From Kangiella sediminilitoris (lineage in GTDB: Bacteria; Pseudomonadota; Gammaproteobacteria; Enterobacterales; Kangiellaceae), in contig NZ_CP012418.1 in assembly GCF_001708405.1 (NCBI RefSeq), positions 558,001 through 622,000 on the forward strand: DNA of 64,000 bases. Direction: 5' to 3'. This document shows positions 17,378-29,865 of this stretch, one piece after another. The notes beneath the pieces were generated by a model. That model was not told where the DNA came from. It did no database searches and worked only from the letters and a program-made list of their open reading frames with translations. Positions within the stretch are counted from its first letter, which is position 1. Every line of letters starts with the position of its first letter. Position numbers and translations under genes: made by a program.

Positions 17378-17980
17378 ATGAATCGTTTTACGCAAGATGA
17401 TGTGAAGTTTATTGAGAGCGAAAGTTTATACCAGGGTTTCTTCTCGATGAAAAAATACCGTTATCAGCACCGACGCTATCAGGGTGACTGGAGCCCGGTA
17501 ATTGAGAGGGAAATCTTCGAACGTGGGGAGGCGGTAGGCGTTCTGCTTTACGATCCCGGGAAAAACGCTTTCATCATGATCGAGCAATGCCGTCCGGGTG
17601 CTTTAAACCGTCATGGTTCTCCATGGCTCCTGGAAATCGTAGCTGGCATGGTTGAGCTGGGAGAGAAGCCTGAAGATGTTGCTACAAGAGAAGCATTAGA
17701 AGAAGCTGGCTGTCATGTGAAGAGGTTGATACCCATTCCAGGTTACTGGGTAAGCCCCGGAGGAACTACCGAGTATGTTGATTTATTTCTTGGATTAGCA
17801 GATAGTGATGAAGTGGCCGAGTATGCAGGTCTTGAAACTGAGCATGAAGATATTAAAGTTTTAGTCCTTAGCAGAGCAGAGCTGTTGAAATTGTTACATC
17901 AAGGCCACATTAATAATGCAATGGCAATTATAGCGCTGCAGTGGTTTTTACTGAATGAGAGAGAGCTGGATTTAGCTTAA
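17378..17980 (+). CDS. nudF: ADP-ribose pyrophosphatase NudF
   Basis: 200 residues from the ATG at 17378; a GTG two codons earlier is possible. The Nudix box is complete (GMVELGEKPEDVATREALEEAGC, about residues 95-117), and the region after it, GYWVSPGGTTEYVDLFLG, is the ADP-ribose-specific loop of the NudF family. It hydrolyses ADP-ribose to AMP and ribose-5-phosphate. First gene of the conserved nudF-yqiB-cpdA-parE series; yqiB follows after six bases. Confidence 0.95.
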   Translation: MNRFTQDDVKFIESESLYQGFFSMKKYRYQHRRYQGDWSPVIEREIFERGEAVGVLLYDPGKNAFIMIEQCRPGALNRHGSPWLLEIVAGMVELGEKPEDVATREALEEAGCHVKRLIPIPGYWVSPGGTTEYVDLFLGLADSDEVAEYAGLETEHEDIKVLVLSRAELLKLLHQGHINNAMAIIALQWFLLNERELDLA

Positions 17981-17986
17981 GAGTGT

Positions 17987-18445
17987 ATGTCGAGTCGAGT
18001 AAAGAGAAAGTATATTCCTGATTTAAAAGAGTTTATGGCGTTATGCGCCAGTAACTATGCAAAGCTTGCTCGGCTGACTGGTTTGGTTGACTTAGAGGTT
18101 GGCCAAGCATTTACTATTCCTATAGACAATCAACCTGATTTAAAAATTACTCTAAAACAGATAAGTCGGCATACCGCAACCTACGCACTAACCCAAACTT
18201 CAAGTCAAATTAGCTTGAAAAGAGATTATCTGGTGCGTATGTATCATGATGCTAAAGTTGCTGAAGTCCTTTCTGGTTTGAATAAAGGCATGTTGCCGCC
18301 TGTATTTCCGTACCCGAATGAAAAGATGAGGCAGCCTGATGAAAAAATTCAGTTAAACCGTTTTTTGTCAGAATGGTTGAATTTTTGTCTAGAATTTGGT
18401 CGACCTCACAGTTTGAGTAAGACCCAATTGGTTTTTTTTGATTGA
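17987..18445 (+). CDS. yqiB: YqiB family protein (DUF1249)
   Basis: 152 residues. The start YIPDLKEFMALCASNYAKLARL, the central ITLKQISRHTATYALTQT, and YLVRMYHDAKVAEVLS then PNEKMRQPDEKIQLNRFLSEWL are characteristic of DUF1249, a small gammaproteobacterial family of unknown function. It sits between nudF and cpdA, exactly as in E. coli, which supports the name but gives no function. Confidence 0.93.
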   Translation: MSSRVKRKYIPDLKEFMALCASNYAKLARLTGLVDLEVGQAFTIPIDNQPDLKITLKQISRHTATYALTQTSSQISLKRDYLVRMYHDAKVAEVLSGLNKGMLPPVFPYPNEKMRQPDEKIQLNRFLSEWLNFCLEFGRPHSLSKTQLVFFD

Positions 18446-18488
18446 TTAGCAAGAGATAATAACAAGTAGTCGATAGTAGGGGAGCGTT

Positions 18489-19313
18489 TTGAATAAAGAG
18501 CAAACACGCCTTTTTATAGGCCGTTCTGAGATGACAATACTACATCTGTCCGATCCACATTTGTTTGCGGAACGTGATTCTACCCTACTCGGTGTAAAAA
18601 CCAACGAAAGCTTGCTTGCGGTACTGGATGATATCGACAGACGCCATATATTGCCTGATCTAATAGTAGTCACTGGTGATATTTCGCAAGATTATACCGC
18701 AGAGTCTTATCAAAACTTCGTCCAGTATTTATCAAGATATAACAAACCTGTATTCAGCCTTGCGGGTAATCACGATGAGCGCTCCAAGCTTAAGAAGTAT
18801 TTATCAACTTCTATTTTTTCCACAGCAGAGCAGCTCATTACTGAGCATTGGCAAATGCTAATGTTAAATAGTCATGTTCCTGAGAAGGTTTATGGACAGA
18901 TAAGTCAGGAAGAGTTGCAGTGGCTAAAACGCTGTTTGGATGAAAACTCTGATTTACCTACCATTATCTTTACCCACCATCACCCGGTTCCTGTTGGTAG
19001 TGCCTGGTTAGATAAAATTGGAATTGAAAATGGCTCTGAGCTAGTAGAGTTATTATCCCAGTACCCTCAGGTTCAGATGTGTGCTTTTGGACATGTCCAC
19101 CAAGCTACAGAGTTGCTGTATAAAACAGTTAATTATCGATCAGTTCCGTCTACATGCGTTCAGTTTAAAAAGCACTCTAAAGACTTCTCTGCCAGTGCTG
19201 AAAAGCCCGGTTATAACCTATACCGTTGTCAGTCTAATGGGTTGATTGAAGTAGATAGTTTCCGTGTAGATGACTACCTTCCCTCTGTAAATTTGGCTAT
19301 TTCAGGCTATTAG
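18489..19313 (+). CDS. cpdA: 3',5'-cyclic AMP phosphodiesterase CpdA
   Basis: 274 residues from a TTG at 18489 with GGGGAGCG upstream; an ATG at 18531 is an alternative and begins directly at the first metal motif. Metallophosphoesterase motifs are complete: LSDPHLF (D-x-H), VTGDISQD, LAGNHDE, THHHPVP and FGHVHQA. It hydrolyses cAMP and so tunes Crp-dependent expression. Part of the nudF-yqiB-cpdA-parE-parC run; the yqiA gene found in E. coli is absent. Confidence 0.93.
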   Translation: MNKEQTRLFIGRSEMTILHLSDPHLFAERDSTLLGVKTNESLLAVLDDIDRRHILPDLIVVTGDISQDYTAESYQNFVQYLSRYNKPVFSLAGNHDERSKLKKYLSTSIFSTAEQLITEHWQMLMLNSHVPEKVYGQISQEELQWLKRCLDENSDLPTIIFTHHHPVPVGSAWLDKIGIENGSELVELLSQYPQVQMCAFGHVHQATELLYKTVNYRSVPSTCVQFKKHSKDFSASAEKPGYNLYRCQSNGLIEVDSFRVDDYLPSVNLAISGY

Positions 19314-19422
19314 TTCTGATTGAGCTTGCTGAGATGCTCTTGCTGCAAGCTACAGCATATTTTACTTGCACAAATAGATCCGCCTTTATAGGATAAGGCG
19401 TTATAACAATATTCTGTCTTAG

Positions 19423-21351
<1,929 letters not shown>

Positions 21352-21367
21352 AAAATAGTGAGTTAAC

Positions 21368-23617
21368 GTGGAAGAAATAGATTACGAAGGTATTGAAAAA
21401 AAATCTTTAGCCGAGTTTACAGAGCAGGCGTACTTGAATTATTCCATGTACGTCATAATGGATCGTGCCTTACCTCATATTGGCGATGGTTTGAAGCCTG
21501 TACAACGCAGAATCGTTTACGCTATGAGCGAACTTGGCTTAAAAGCTACAGCCAAATACAAGAAGTCAGCTAGAACAGTTGGTGATGTTTTAGGTAAGTT
21601 CCACCCTCACGGTGATTCGGCCTGCTACGAAGCCATGGTTCTGATGGCGCAGCCATTTTCATACCGTTATCCATTGGTTGACGGGCAGGGAAACTGGGGA
21701 GCACCCGATGATCCCAAGTCTTTCGCTGCGATGCGTTATACAGAGTCTAGGCTTGCTGCCTACTCGGAAGTCCTGCTAAAAGAGGTCTCTCAGGGGACGG
21801 TTGACTGGATTCCGAACTTCGATGGAACCATGCAGGAGCCCAAGGTTCTGCCAGCGCGGGTACCTAACCTACTACTAAATGGCACTACAGGTATTGCGGT
21901 TGGTATGGCGACAGATGTGCCACCACATAATCTGACGGAAGTAGCGAATGCCTGTATTCATATGTTGGATAATCCGAAGGCGACCATTGAAGAATTAATG
22001 GAGTTTGTGCAAGGACCGGACTTCCCGACCGATGCTGAAATTATTACGCCAAAATCAGATATTCTGGAAATGTACCAGAAGGGACGTGGTTCAATCCGGA
22101 TGCGTGCCTACTTTGAAAAGGATGACGGTGAAATTGTTATTACCGCCTTGCCACACCAGGCTTCTGGCTCAAAGGTCCTTGAGCAGATAGCCAGCCAAAT
22201 GCAGTCAAAAAAGTTACCAATGGTTAGCGACTTACGTGATGAGTCCGACCATGAAAACCCAACAAGACTAGTCATCGTTCCTCGTTCAAATCGAGTTGAT
22301 ACCGATGAATTAATGCGCCACCTTTTTGCTACCACTGATCTTGAAAAAACCTATCGTGTTAATATGAACATGATCGGTCTTGATGGGCGTCCGCAGGTAA
22401 AAAGCTTGCAAATGTTTATCAAGGAATGGCTGGACTATCGTTTAGAAACAGTCCGACGTCGTTTGCAATATCGTTTAGATAAGGTCATGGACAGGCTGCA
22501 TATCTTGGATGGCCTGCTTGTCGCTTACTTAAATATTGACGAAGTGATTCACATCATAAGAACCGAAGATAAGCCAAAGCTGAAGTTGATGGAGCGCTTC
22601 AAGTTATCCGATCGTCAGGCTGAAGCAATTCTTGAGTTAAAGTTACGTCATTTAGCTAAGCTTGAAGAAATAAAGATTAAAGCCGAGCAGGAAGAGCTGG
22701 AAGATGAGGCTGACTGGCTACAGCTTACCTTAGGGTCAAAGCAGCGCATGAAGACTGTCGTTAAAAAAGAACTGAAGGAAGTGATTGATGAGCATGGTGA
22801 TGAACGCCGCTCACCGATCGTTGAACGAAAAGAAGCAAAAGCTTTGTCAGAAACTGATTTGATCCCGACAGAGCCAGTTACGGTGGTGCTGTCAGAAAAA
22901 GGTTGGGTGCGTTGTGCCAAAGGCCATGATATAGATGCCACGGGAATGAATTACCGTTCCGGAGATTCATACCTAGACTCATCACAGGGTAAAAGTAATC
23001 AGTACGCTGTCTTTTTGGATTCAACAGGGCGTAGCTTTTCGCTTTTAGCTAACACTCTTCCTTCAGCACGGGGTCTGGGCGAGCCTGTCACAGGACGGGT
23101 AAACCCCATTGCAGGTGCTGAATTCCTAGCAACCATTATGGGAGAAGACGACGATAAATTCTTATTTGCATCTGATGCAGGTTATGGCTTTATTGCTAAG
23201 TTTAGTGATTTAGTATCTAAAACAAAAAATGGTAAGGCGTTTTTATCGTTGCCATCTGGTGCTAAAGTTTTAAAGCCAAAGCGGTTGCCTAAAGATCAAA
23301 ACCTCTACTGTGTTGCCATTTCGAATGAAGGCCGTATGCTGGTCTTCCCTCTGGAGGACTTGCCTGAGTTAGCAAAGGGTAAAGGAAACAAGATCATCAG
23401 TATTCCTGCGGCTCGTGCAAAAAGCCGTGAAGAGTTCGTGGTCTCCATAGCTGCTGTGACGGAAGATGATAATCTTGTTATTTACTCCGGGAAGCGACAC
23501 TTAACCCTTAAACCAAAAGATTTAGAACACTACAGGGGTGAACGTGGTAGACGCGGCAGCAAACTACCGCGTGGTTTTCAGCGAGTTGACTCTGTCACCG
23601 TTGAGTCTAAAGATTAA
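21368..23617 (+). CDS. parC: DNA topoisomerase IV subunit A ParC
   Basis: 749 residues, starting at a GTG. The cleavage tyrosine is Y124 in AAMRYTESR. The quinolone region reads [12 protein letters not shown] with Ser (S84) and Glu (E88) at the positions equivalent to E. coli S80 and E84, so it is wild-type there. The coiled-coil gate (about 360-480) and C-terminal beta-pinwheel blades follow. Its last four bases overlap the end of the convergent AhpA/Smp-like gene. Confidence 0.98.
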   Translation: MEEIDYEGIEKKSLAEFTEQAYLNYSMYVIMDRALPHIGDGLKPVQRRIVYAMSELGLKATAKYKKSARTVGDVLGKFHPHGDSACYEAMVLMAQPFSYRYPLVDGQGNWGAPDDPKSFAAMRYTESRLAAYSEVLLKEVSQGTVDWIPNFDGTMQEPKVLPARVPNLLLNGTTGIAVGMATDVPPHNLTEVANACIHMLDNPKATIEELMEFVQGPDFPTDAEIITPKSDILEMYQKGRGSIRMRAYFEKDDGEIVITALPHQASGSKVLEQIASQMQSKKLPMVSDLRDESDHENPTRLVIVPRSNRVDTDELMRHLFATTDLEKTYRVNMNMIGLDGRPQVKSLQMFIKEWLDYRLETVRRRLQYRLDKVMDRLHILDGLLVAYLNIDEVIHIIRTEDKPKLKLMERFKLSDRQAEAILELKLRHLAKLEEIKIKAEQEELEDEADWLQLTLGSKQRMKTVVKKELKEVIDEHGDERRSPIVERKEAKALSETDLIPTEPVTVVLSEKGWVRCAKGHDIDATGMNYRSGDSYLDSSQGKSNQYAVFLDSTGRSFSLLANTLPSARGLGEPVTGRVNPIAGAEFLATIMGEDDDKFLFASDAGYGFIAKFSDLVSKTKNGKAFLSLPSGAKVLKPKRLPKDQNLYCVAISNEGRMLVFPLEDLPELAKGKGNKIISIPAARAKSREEFVVSIAAVTEDDNLVIYSGKRHLTLKPKDLEHYRGERGRRGSKLPRGFQRVDSVTVESKD

Positions 23618-24735
23618 TCATCACTAATAAACCGAACCTGGCGCTCGATAAGACTGATTTGTTGAGCGTCGGGTTGAGGTAGCTGGCAAAGCTCGATAAA
23701 TTGATTTTCTTTAAACTCTATATTTGCCAGTGAGTCAGCTGGCCATGCTTTGTCTTGATGAGTTTTGTGTAACGTTTTCTCATACCATATACCAGCCTCA
23801 ATATTCTTGAATAATGTTTGATATATTTCTTTATCAAAATCTTTGTCATGTATGATTATTTTGGGTTCAAGCTGTAAAGATTTCAGGCTCTGCTCAAGAG
23901 CGTATAAGGGATTTCTAGATAGAGCTGAGGCGTGAGTGTCTAAGCCCAATACTAGTAAACTATTGTTAAACTGCGTTGCCACTAAGCCATTTTGTGGTAA
24001 CCAGCGGCTAAGAATTTTTAAAAGTTTATTGTTATTACCATTGTTCAGCTTAGTCCAGTTCGCCTTTATAACCAGTGAGCACTGAAAGTCAGTATCCTTG
24101 CTTTGTTTCAGGTTTCGTTTCATGAGCTGTTTTAATAGTTTTGAGTTATCCTGCTCAACTGTAACGTTCTTGGGAGTATTTGCTGACTTTGATTTTTTCG
24201 ATGAGCGAAACCAACGTTTGATATTAAGAATGAAAAATAAAAACGACCAAATGAGTGCGCCTAGAAGCCATATGACCCCACTACTAACCCATAATTGATC
24301 TTGGTCGGCAATGAGCGATGTTCCTGGTTTAAAATAGACAATGAGGTACCCATTGTAAGTTCCATTAAAACTGATGTTGGCTATAACTGGATCGCTATGT
24401 GGGTTATCCTTATTTCCAGCGGAGTGTATTAGCTCGCCGGTACGCTGATATACTGTGACGCTCTGTATACTTGGTTGCTCTTCCAGCTGATCAACGACTT
24501 TGCTGATTGCTTCAATTCTGTCCTCATCAATGAGCTGGCCAAGAAATGCCGCTGTGCTGTCGGCTAAACCCTGATTATAGGTTTTGGAAAAAGCTTGTTG
24601 CTGATAATCTGTCACTTTTTCATGCCAGAAAAACATTAAAAAACTCATTGCGATGACCGTAATTGCTGAACAGAGCAGCATAGGAAAACGAATGGTCTGA
24701 AGATAAGACTTATTTTTACTCTTGTTTTGACTCAC
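23614..24735 (-). CDS. AhpA/Smp-like bitopic membrane protein
   Basis: 373 residues. N-terminal transmembrane helix (about 17-34, [20 protein letters not shown]), a periplasmic region of about 110 residues ([37 protein letters not shown]), a second helix (about 148-168, [21 protein letters not shown]) and a cytoplasmic C-terminal part. The first half matches the Smp/AhpA (YtjB) family, which is divergent from serB in many gammaproteobacteria, as here. Function unknown; the name comes from a regulator of haemolysin. Confidence 0.75.
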   Translation of the reverse strand: MSQNKSKNKSYLQTIRFPMLLCSAITVIAMSFLMFFWHEKVTDYQQQAFSKTYNQGLADSTAAFLGQLIDEDRIEAISKVVDQLEEQPSIQSVTVYQRTGELIHSAGNKDNPHSDPVIANISFNGTYNGYLIVYFKPGTSLIADQDQLWVSSGVIWLLGALIWSFLFFILNIKRWFRSSKKSKSANTPKNVTVEQDNSKLLKQLMKRNLKQSKDTDFQCSLVIKANWTKLNNGNNNKLLKILSRWLPQNGLVATQFNNSLLVLGLDTHASALSRNPLYALEQSLKSLQLEPKIIIHDKDFDKEIYQTLFKNIEAGIWYEKTLHKTHQDKAWPADSLANIEFKENQFIELCQLPQPDAQQISLIERQVRFISDD

Positions 24736-24831
24736 AAAGTTACATCATGCTCTTATTTGTGGATAATATATCACAGATTCTAAACCAGAGAAGCTCGTTA
24801 GCAGCGAGCAACAACTGATTGTGGAAATTAC

Positions 24832-25773
24832 ATGAAGCAACGCTCTCATCAATATTGGTTAATATTTTCGGTAGACCCCTTATCCCTGAAGAGATTGGAG
24901 GCTGAACAGCATCAGTGGGAGAGTCCTGAGGAAAGTGGTGTTCATTTTAAAGGAGTTCATTCCCTGGAGGTTTGCCTGGATCATTACGCATCCTGTTATG
25001 AGTGTGAGGTAGAGATTATTGACGAGGTCCTTGCACGCAATACTTTGATTAGTATATCGAAGTCTCTATGCTGCGACTTTTGCGTTATCGGTCCAGGCTC
25101 TGGAGTAGAACGGGTGGCTTTAGCGGTATTTGACATGGACTCTACCTTGATTCCGATGGAAGTGATTGACGAGCTTGCAAAAGAAGCTGGTGTTGCAAAT
25201 GAAGTAGCGTCAATTACAGAATTAGCAATGCAGGGCGAGCTGGACTTTAACCAAAGTTTTGAGCAGAGACTAGGCTTATTGAAAGGGATGCCTGAGCAAG
25301 CGGTGGATAAGGTTTTACAACGTATTCAGTTTAACTCAGGGGTAGAGAGCTTTCTTAACTGGCTTGACTCTTCTGGAGCTGATATTGGTATTGCCTCTGG
25401 AGGTTTTGATGTGTTTGCACAAGAGCTTTCTGAGCGAGTAGCTTTTAATGAAGTGAACTCAAACCGACTACATTTCAGGGATGGTAAGTTAACGGGAATT
25501 GCTCATAGGCCGATTGTAAATGCTACCGTTAAAGCGGAATCACTAAAGCAGTGGAGGCAAAGCAGGGGGCTAAGACGAGAGGAGACGATAGCCGTCGGTG
25601 ATGGTGCAAATGATTTGCTCATGCTTAAGGAGGCGGGCTTTGGTGTTGCATATAAAGCAAAACCTTTGTTACAAAAAGAGGCGGACTGTGTGTTGCAGTT
25701 TGGTGAGATGGATGCCTTAAGTGATATTCTGCCTATAGTTGTCAGTTACGGTAATAAAAAAAGCCCTTCATAA
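24832..25773 (+). CDS. serB: Phosphoserine phosphatase SerB
   Basis: 313 residues. HAD-family phosphatase that makes L-serine from phosphoserine, the last step of serine synthesis. The nucleophile motif FDMDSTLI (D101, D103), then EVIDELAKEAG, IGIASGGFDVF and GDGANDLLMLKEAG are all complete. About 95 N-terminal residues form the ACT-like extension seen in gammaproteobacterial SerB. A rho-independent hairpin overlaps its stop codon. Confidence 0.96.
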   Translation: MKQRSHQYWLIFSVDPLSLKRLEAEQHQWESPEESGVHFKGVHSLEVCLDHYASCYECEVEIIDEVLARNTLISISKSLCCDFCVIGPGSGVERVALAVFDMDSTLIPMEVIDELAKEAGVANEVASITELAMQGELDFNQSFEQRLGLLKGMPEQAVDKVLQRIQFNSGVESFLNWLDSSGADIGIASGGFDVFAQELSERVAFNEVNSNRLHFRDGKLTGIAHRPIVNATVKAESLKQWRQSRGLRREETIAVGDGANDLLMLKEAGFGVAYKAKPLLQKEADCVLQFGEMDALSDILPIVVSYGNKKSPS

Positions 25774-25787
25774 TGGAAGGGCTTTTT
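25757..25787 (+). terminator. Intrinsic terminator after serB
   Basis: AAAAGCCCTTC and GAAGGGCTTTT form a strong GC-rich hairpin with a 5-6 nt loop and a T run (GGGCTTTTTATTC). The serB stop TAA lies in the loop region. Flanking A and T tracts allow function in both directions, serving the convergent FimX-like gene as well. Confidence 0.85.
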
Positions 25788-25803
25788 ATTCTCTATTGTC
25801 AGC

Positions 25804-27876
25804 TTAGAAATCACTGTCAGCGAAATCATAATTCAGTTTCGGGATGGGCTTCGAAACGTAGTTCCCCATGACAAAATCAATTCCCAATGGCCAGATTTGA
25901 GCAAGACTTGACGCATCCTCAAGGTTTGAGATTACTGTTCTCGCCTCTACCTCTGCTGAAGCATCAATAACGGACTGAACCTTTTCTGAACCGCCTTCTT
26001 TGAGTGTTTCGACAAAGGTTGGAGCAAATATCACAAATTTTGGTCTAATAGACTTTACTAGCTCACTGTCACCAATATCTATACCTGATAAGCAGAAAGG
26101 AATGTTGATTTTGCGTAAGGCATTTTTCAGCTCAACAACTCGCTTGAGATAGCTTTGAGCGATATGACCCTTCAGAGTCAGAATCAGGTTGTTTGGCTCA
26201 ATTCCAGATACTGAAATCAGCTTCGCTAACCATTTTTCCAGATCTTCTCGGATCAAAGTGTTCGGGTTTAAGGCCAAGAAGAGTTTGTTATCGTTTCCAC
26301 TTGCTTTATCTTTAGCAAGTACCTTAAGACTGTGTTTAATGGTGATCTTGTCAATTTCAGCATCAATGCCAACTTTTTCGAAAATCGGGAAGATATCTTC
26401 TCCCAGTCCCCATGAGCCATTCTGTAGCTGATAACGGAAATAGCACATATATTGCTTATTAGGACTGCCTTTCAGGCTCATCATGGGTTGATAGAACAAG
26501 GTCATTTTGCCTTCTTCACGCGCCATAGTGAACTCTTCAAAGATCTTACGCTCTTTTTCGGTCAGCAAACTGTCTATTGATGGGTTAAAGATTTGGTACT
26601 TATTTCCACCCTCTTCCTGTAAGTTATGAGCTACGGTGGTAGCGTGCAGAAGAAGTTTGCCAGGTTCTACATCGTTATCCTTGCTGGGGACACCACCTAT
26701 GCTGAAAGTAACATTTAGAGTTTGCCCTGATACCTCAAACATTTGCTGCTCTACTTCTTCACACAGCTTTTTGGGCAACTCCATAGGACCTTTATCAGTA
26801 TTGTCCAGCAAAATAGCAAAGCTACTATCGCTGATTCTGCCAATCACATCACTGCTATCGATATGATCGCGTAGCCATCCGGCAACGTCCTTCAGTAAAG
26901 CGTCACAATCGGACAAGCCGAATTTGCTTCGATATTCAGTGAATTTATCTATCTCCAGCAGATATACCAATGCTTCGTGATTATGGTTTCTTGCTGTTGT
27001 GACTGCCTGTTTCAAATGCTCCATGAAGGCAGGGCGGTTAAGGGCTCCGGTCACTTGATCCAGCTGACTGACTTCTTTCAGTTTTTTCATCAGCTCCTGT
27101 TGGTCACCTATGTCACGTACCAATAATTGAACACAGTCCTCATCATCGTAGATTGCGGAGCTGATAATAAAGTCAGCCTCAAATATTTCTCCGGAAGCGG
27201 TTTTACCTTTAAGTGCTTCACTGACTTCGGTACCTTCCTGAGCCTGCCGTTTCAATAACGCCTTGATTTTGTCTTTATCCTCTTCAGCAATGATATCCAT
27301 GATAGTCATGACTATAATTTCATCTTCTTCATAACCAAAGCGCTTGATATAGGTTGGGTTGGTATAAATGTGCATCCCATCGTGAATGTAGGCAATAGCA
27401 TCTTTCGAGCTGTCTAACAGAAGCTCGTTACGCTTATTCGTTTCGTAAACAATTTTGTTAGCCTGTTCCAATGATTGTAGACTATTAACCAGCTGTTGCT
27501 CTCTTTTTATAAGCAGAGCAAGTAAGTCTAATGATTTTGTTGGAATACAGTCACTCAATCCCTGAGAAATTTTATCGAACCGCCTTTCCTCATTATAGTC
27601 ATCACTAAGCAGTATTGCTGGAACCGCATAAGGCTGGCTTCTAAGCTGCTTTAACGCTAATTTTATGGGTAGATTATCAAGTTCATTAATAAAAATAGCC
27701 TGCTGCCAGTGTTTTGTCTGTAGTGCTTCTTTAAGCTGCTCGCTATCTGAAATGACCTGATGACGAATCGGCAGGCCCATATTTTTGAGATGGCTTGCCA
27801 CCTGCTCGCTATCATTAGGCGAGGAGGAAAAGATAATCGTATTGATCGGTGATTTTTTAACCTTTTCTTTCATCAT
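25804..27876 (-). CDS. FimX-like protein: receiver-like, PAS, degenerate GGDEF and degenerate EAL domains
   Basis: 690 residues, near the length of P. aeruginosa FimX (691). Order: receiver-like N terminus without a clear phospho-Asp context (about 10-125), PAS (about 155-265), GGDEF (about 275-435) and EAL (about 445-680). The GGDEF motif reads ISDSSF, and the EAL motif is replaced by MCYFRY; metal-binding residues LEITE and DDFG read LTLKG and SGIDIG. It should therefore make and degrade no c-di-GMP. The C-terminal GNYVSKPIP matches the FimX nucleotide-binding loop. FimX is a c-di-GMP receptor controlling type IV pilus twitching; the same role is inferred here. A PilZ-like protein gene lies upstream. 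Confidence 0.8.
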   Translation of the reverse strand: MMKEKVKKSPINTIIFSSSPNDSEQVASHLKNMGLPIRHQVISDSEQLKEALQTKHWQQAIFINELDNLPIKLALKQLRSQPYAVPAILLSDDYNEERRFDKISQGLSDCIPTKSLDLLALLIKREQQLVNSLQSLEQANKIVYETNKRNELLLDSSKDAIAYIHDGMHIYTNPTYIKRFGYEEDEIIVMTIMDIIAEEDKDKIKALLKRQAQEGTEVSEALKGKTASGEIFEADFIISSAIYDDEDCVQLLVRDIGDQQELMKKLKEVSQLDQVTGALNRPAFMEHLKQAVTTARNHNHEALVYLLEIDKFTEYRSKFGLSDCDALLKDVAGWLRDHIDSSDVIGRISDSSFAILLDNTDKGPMELPKKLCEEVEQQMFEVSGQTLNVTFSIGGVPSKDNDVEPGKLLLHATTVAHNLQEEGGNKYQIFNPSIDSLLTEKERKIFEEFTMAREEGKMTLFYQPMMSLKGSPNKQYMCYFRYQLQNGSWGLGEDIFPIFEKVGIDAEIDKITIKHSLKVLAKDKASGNDNKLFLALNPNTLIREDLEKWLAKLISVSGIEPNNLILTLKGHIAQSYLKRVVELKNALRKINIPFCLSGIDIGDSELVKSIRPKFVIFAPTFVETLKEGGSEKVQSVIDASAEVEARTVISNLEDASSLAQIWPLGIDFVMGNYVSKPIPKLNYDFADSDF

Positions 27877-28011
27877 TGCTGTCTAGTCATTTTATGAATA
27901 ATCCCCAAGGAGGTATTGTATAGCCTTTCCTTGGGCCTAACTGTAACTGGGCCACAAATTCTACAATATTTAACCGTTATGACAAACGTTACCTTTTATA
28001 ATCAATAAAGG

Positions 28012-29787
28012 TCAGCGTTTCCTGAATCGAAACTGGATAAAGTTGTCGGTTTCGATAACTTTCCGGTTAAGTTCTAACTTGAATTCATCTTCAGGCGTCA
28101 TAATGGCGACTGTCTGTCCAGAACGATAGCCTAACGGAGGCAGGATGATAGTCGCGTCAATGCCGACATTTGGCATTTCTGGTAACAATAGTCCGTTGTG
28201 ATGGTAAGCTGGTTTTGCATAGTCCCAGTCTAATGTCACTCTTACTGGTATAGCTTGCGGTGCAATTGTTTCAACTCCTATAAGGAATAATGAGCTCTTG
28301 TGCCACCGGTTCCAGCGAATCATTCCCAGGTTATATTGTTCCTTGTGGTCTTTAATATTTTTGACTGTGATTAATTCATTTGCTTCAGCATGAGTTGATG
28401 GGGCTTTTTCAAAGGCTAGGCAGAAACCTGCCGGACTGACGTCACGAACGACACCAGATGTCCATTGGTAATTTGTTTTTGTAGTTATATTTTTAAATGG
28501 TTTATCTTCTTTTGTATGCTGCTTGTCTGCTTTAGTCGGTGGTTTATAGATTGACGCGAAAGCATCCTTGGATTCTTCACCAGTCAGCCCGGTAACATTG
28601 CCTCTAGTTTTCCAGACGAAGCTATGCTGACTATCGCCTTCATCTTGGTCTAGTTCCAGAGACTGAGGTTCAAGGTTTCTGGTTTTGGTTTTTTTGCCTC
28701 CAAAGAAGCGCTCCTGAACATCTTTGCCGAGCTTTTCTATTAGGAAGTGATGTGAAGCTGCCAGCCCGACACATACTTGTGTGCTGGCTTTGGAGTTCAT
28801 CCGGATGAAGTTTCGGTTAAGAATTTTGCTCCAATGTGTGATGAGATGTTCTATTAAGTCAGGCTCGAGTTCAAAATCAGGTGCTTTTTTCTTAAATCTA
28901 CTGAAAAAGCCTTGCGATTCATTCTTTAAGTTTTGCTCTAAGGCTTTTGTCGGTTCCTGGAGATCCAGACCGATAACAGTTTGATCATCCTCTTCAATTG
29001 AATTAGCGGGCTGTGGAGCAATATCGCTGTCAGGTAAATAAGCAAATAGACAACCGTGAGTTCCATCAAGTCGTATTTCAGCTAAATCTGCCAGAGTTTC
29101 AAGACTGTTGTAAACCTCATTTATTTCACCATGCTTTAATTGGTATGGTGCCGAGACAGGAAGCATTAGGTTGATCAGTAGTTGCTTTTTTATGCTGCCC
29201 AGTGGGGCTGAGTCTTTTCTAAGTTTATGTTCCAGTAACTCATATTTTAGTGACAGTTTAAAAATAATGTTTTGTTGAACCCAAAGTTTCGAGCCTACGG
29301 TTTTGTATAGCTGGTAGCGTTGTAGCTGAATGTATCCCTGAAACTGAAGACTATTTGCGCATGCCGCTGGAAGAATGGTTTTCTGGTACTTTTCAAGATC
29401 AGCAGGGTTGCTGCAGAGATCTTCGATAACTGTGTTAAAGCCAAAAACAATTTCTGAGGAAATGGCGTGTACCAGCTCCGAGGCAGACTGTAGTTTTTGA
29501 GAATATTTCAGTGGACTGTGGATATAAACTGTTGCTAAAGAATTAAGGATATTGAGACAAGTCGGTTTTACCGATTCCAGAATTTGAAGCCTGTTTTTTG
29601 GTTCAAGGGGGGATTGGTTTAAATCGTATAGGTAATGGAAAATTTTTGAAGCTGTCTCGCCCATGTCGGCAACTGGCAACATCTCGATCCAATGTTTCGC
29701 TTCTTTTATAGTAGACGGTATGTCTGGAACGACGTTTTTGTTCTGAACGCGAGTCGTTAATCCCAAAGATCCTTGAGTTAGCGCCAC
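28012..29787 (-). CDS. Large PilZ-like domain protein
   Basis: 591 residues. A helical N-terminal two thirds (no recognised domain; IPSTIKEAKHWIEMLPVADMG at the start) leads to a C-terminal segment (about 445-590). In it YQWTSGVVRDVSPAGFCLAFE resembles the PilZ D-x-S-x-G-G-x-x motif. It belongs to a conserved but uncharacterised family found in Pseudomonas and relatives; I cannot name it with certainty. Its position next to a FimX-like c-di-GMP receptor suggests a role in c-di-GMP or pilus control. An arginine-rich c-di-GMP loop is not obvious, so ligand binding is uncertain. Confidence 0.6.
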   Translation of the reverse strand: MALTQGSLGLTTRVQNKNVVPDIPSTIKEAKHWIEMLPVADMGETASKIFHYLYDLNQSPLEPKNRLQILESVKPTCLNILNSLATVYIHSPLKYSQKLQSASELVHAISSEIVFGFNTVIEDLCSNPADLEKYQKTILPAACANSLQFQGYIQLQRYQLYKTVGSKLWVQQNIIFKLSLKYELLEHKLRKDSAPLGSIKKQLLINLMLPVSAPYQLKHGEINEVYNSLETLADLAEIRLDGTHGCLFAYLPDSDIAPQPANSIEEDDQTVIGLDLQEPTKALEQNLKNESQGFFSRFKKKAPDFELEPDLIEHLITHWSKILNRNFIRMNSKASTQVCVGLAASHHFLIEKLGKDVQERFFGGKKTKTRNLEPQSLELDQDEGDSQHSFVWKTRGNVTGLTGEESKDAFASIYKPPTKADKQHTKEDKPFKNITTKTNYQWTSGVVRDVSPAGFCLAFEKAPSTHAEANELITVKNIKDHKEQYNLGMIRWNRWHKSSLFLIGVETIAPQAIPVRVTLDWDYAKPAYHHNGLLLPEMPNVGIDATIILPPLGYRSGQTVAIMTPEDEFKLELNRKVIETDNFIQFRFRKR

Positions 29788-29865
29788 CTTTATCCCCTTA
29801 AACTATGGCCATATAAAAGTATATTATCGGAAAGTCACAGGAGACGCTAGCGATTTTAGGTTAAC

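Noticed and set aside
19381-19401. CGCCTT/AAGGCG hairpin between cpdA and parE as terminator
   Set aside because: Short stem, no T tract, and the genes look co-transcribed in a conserved series.
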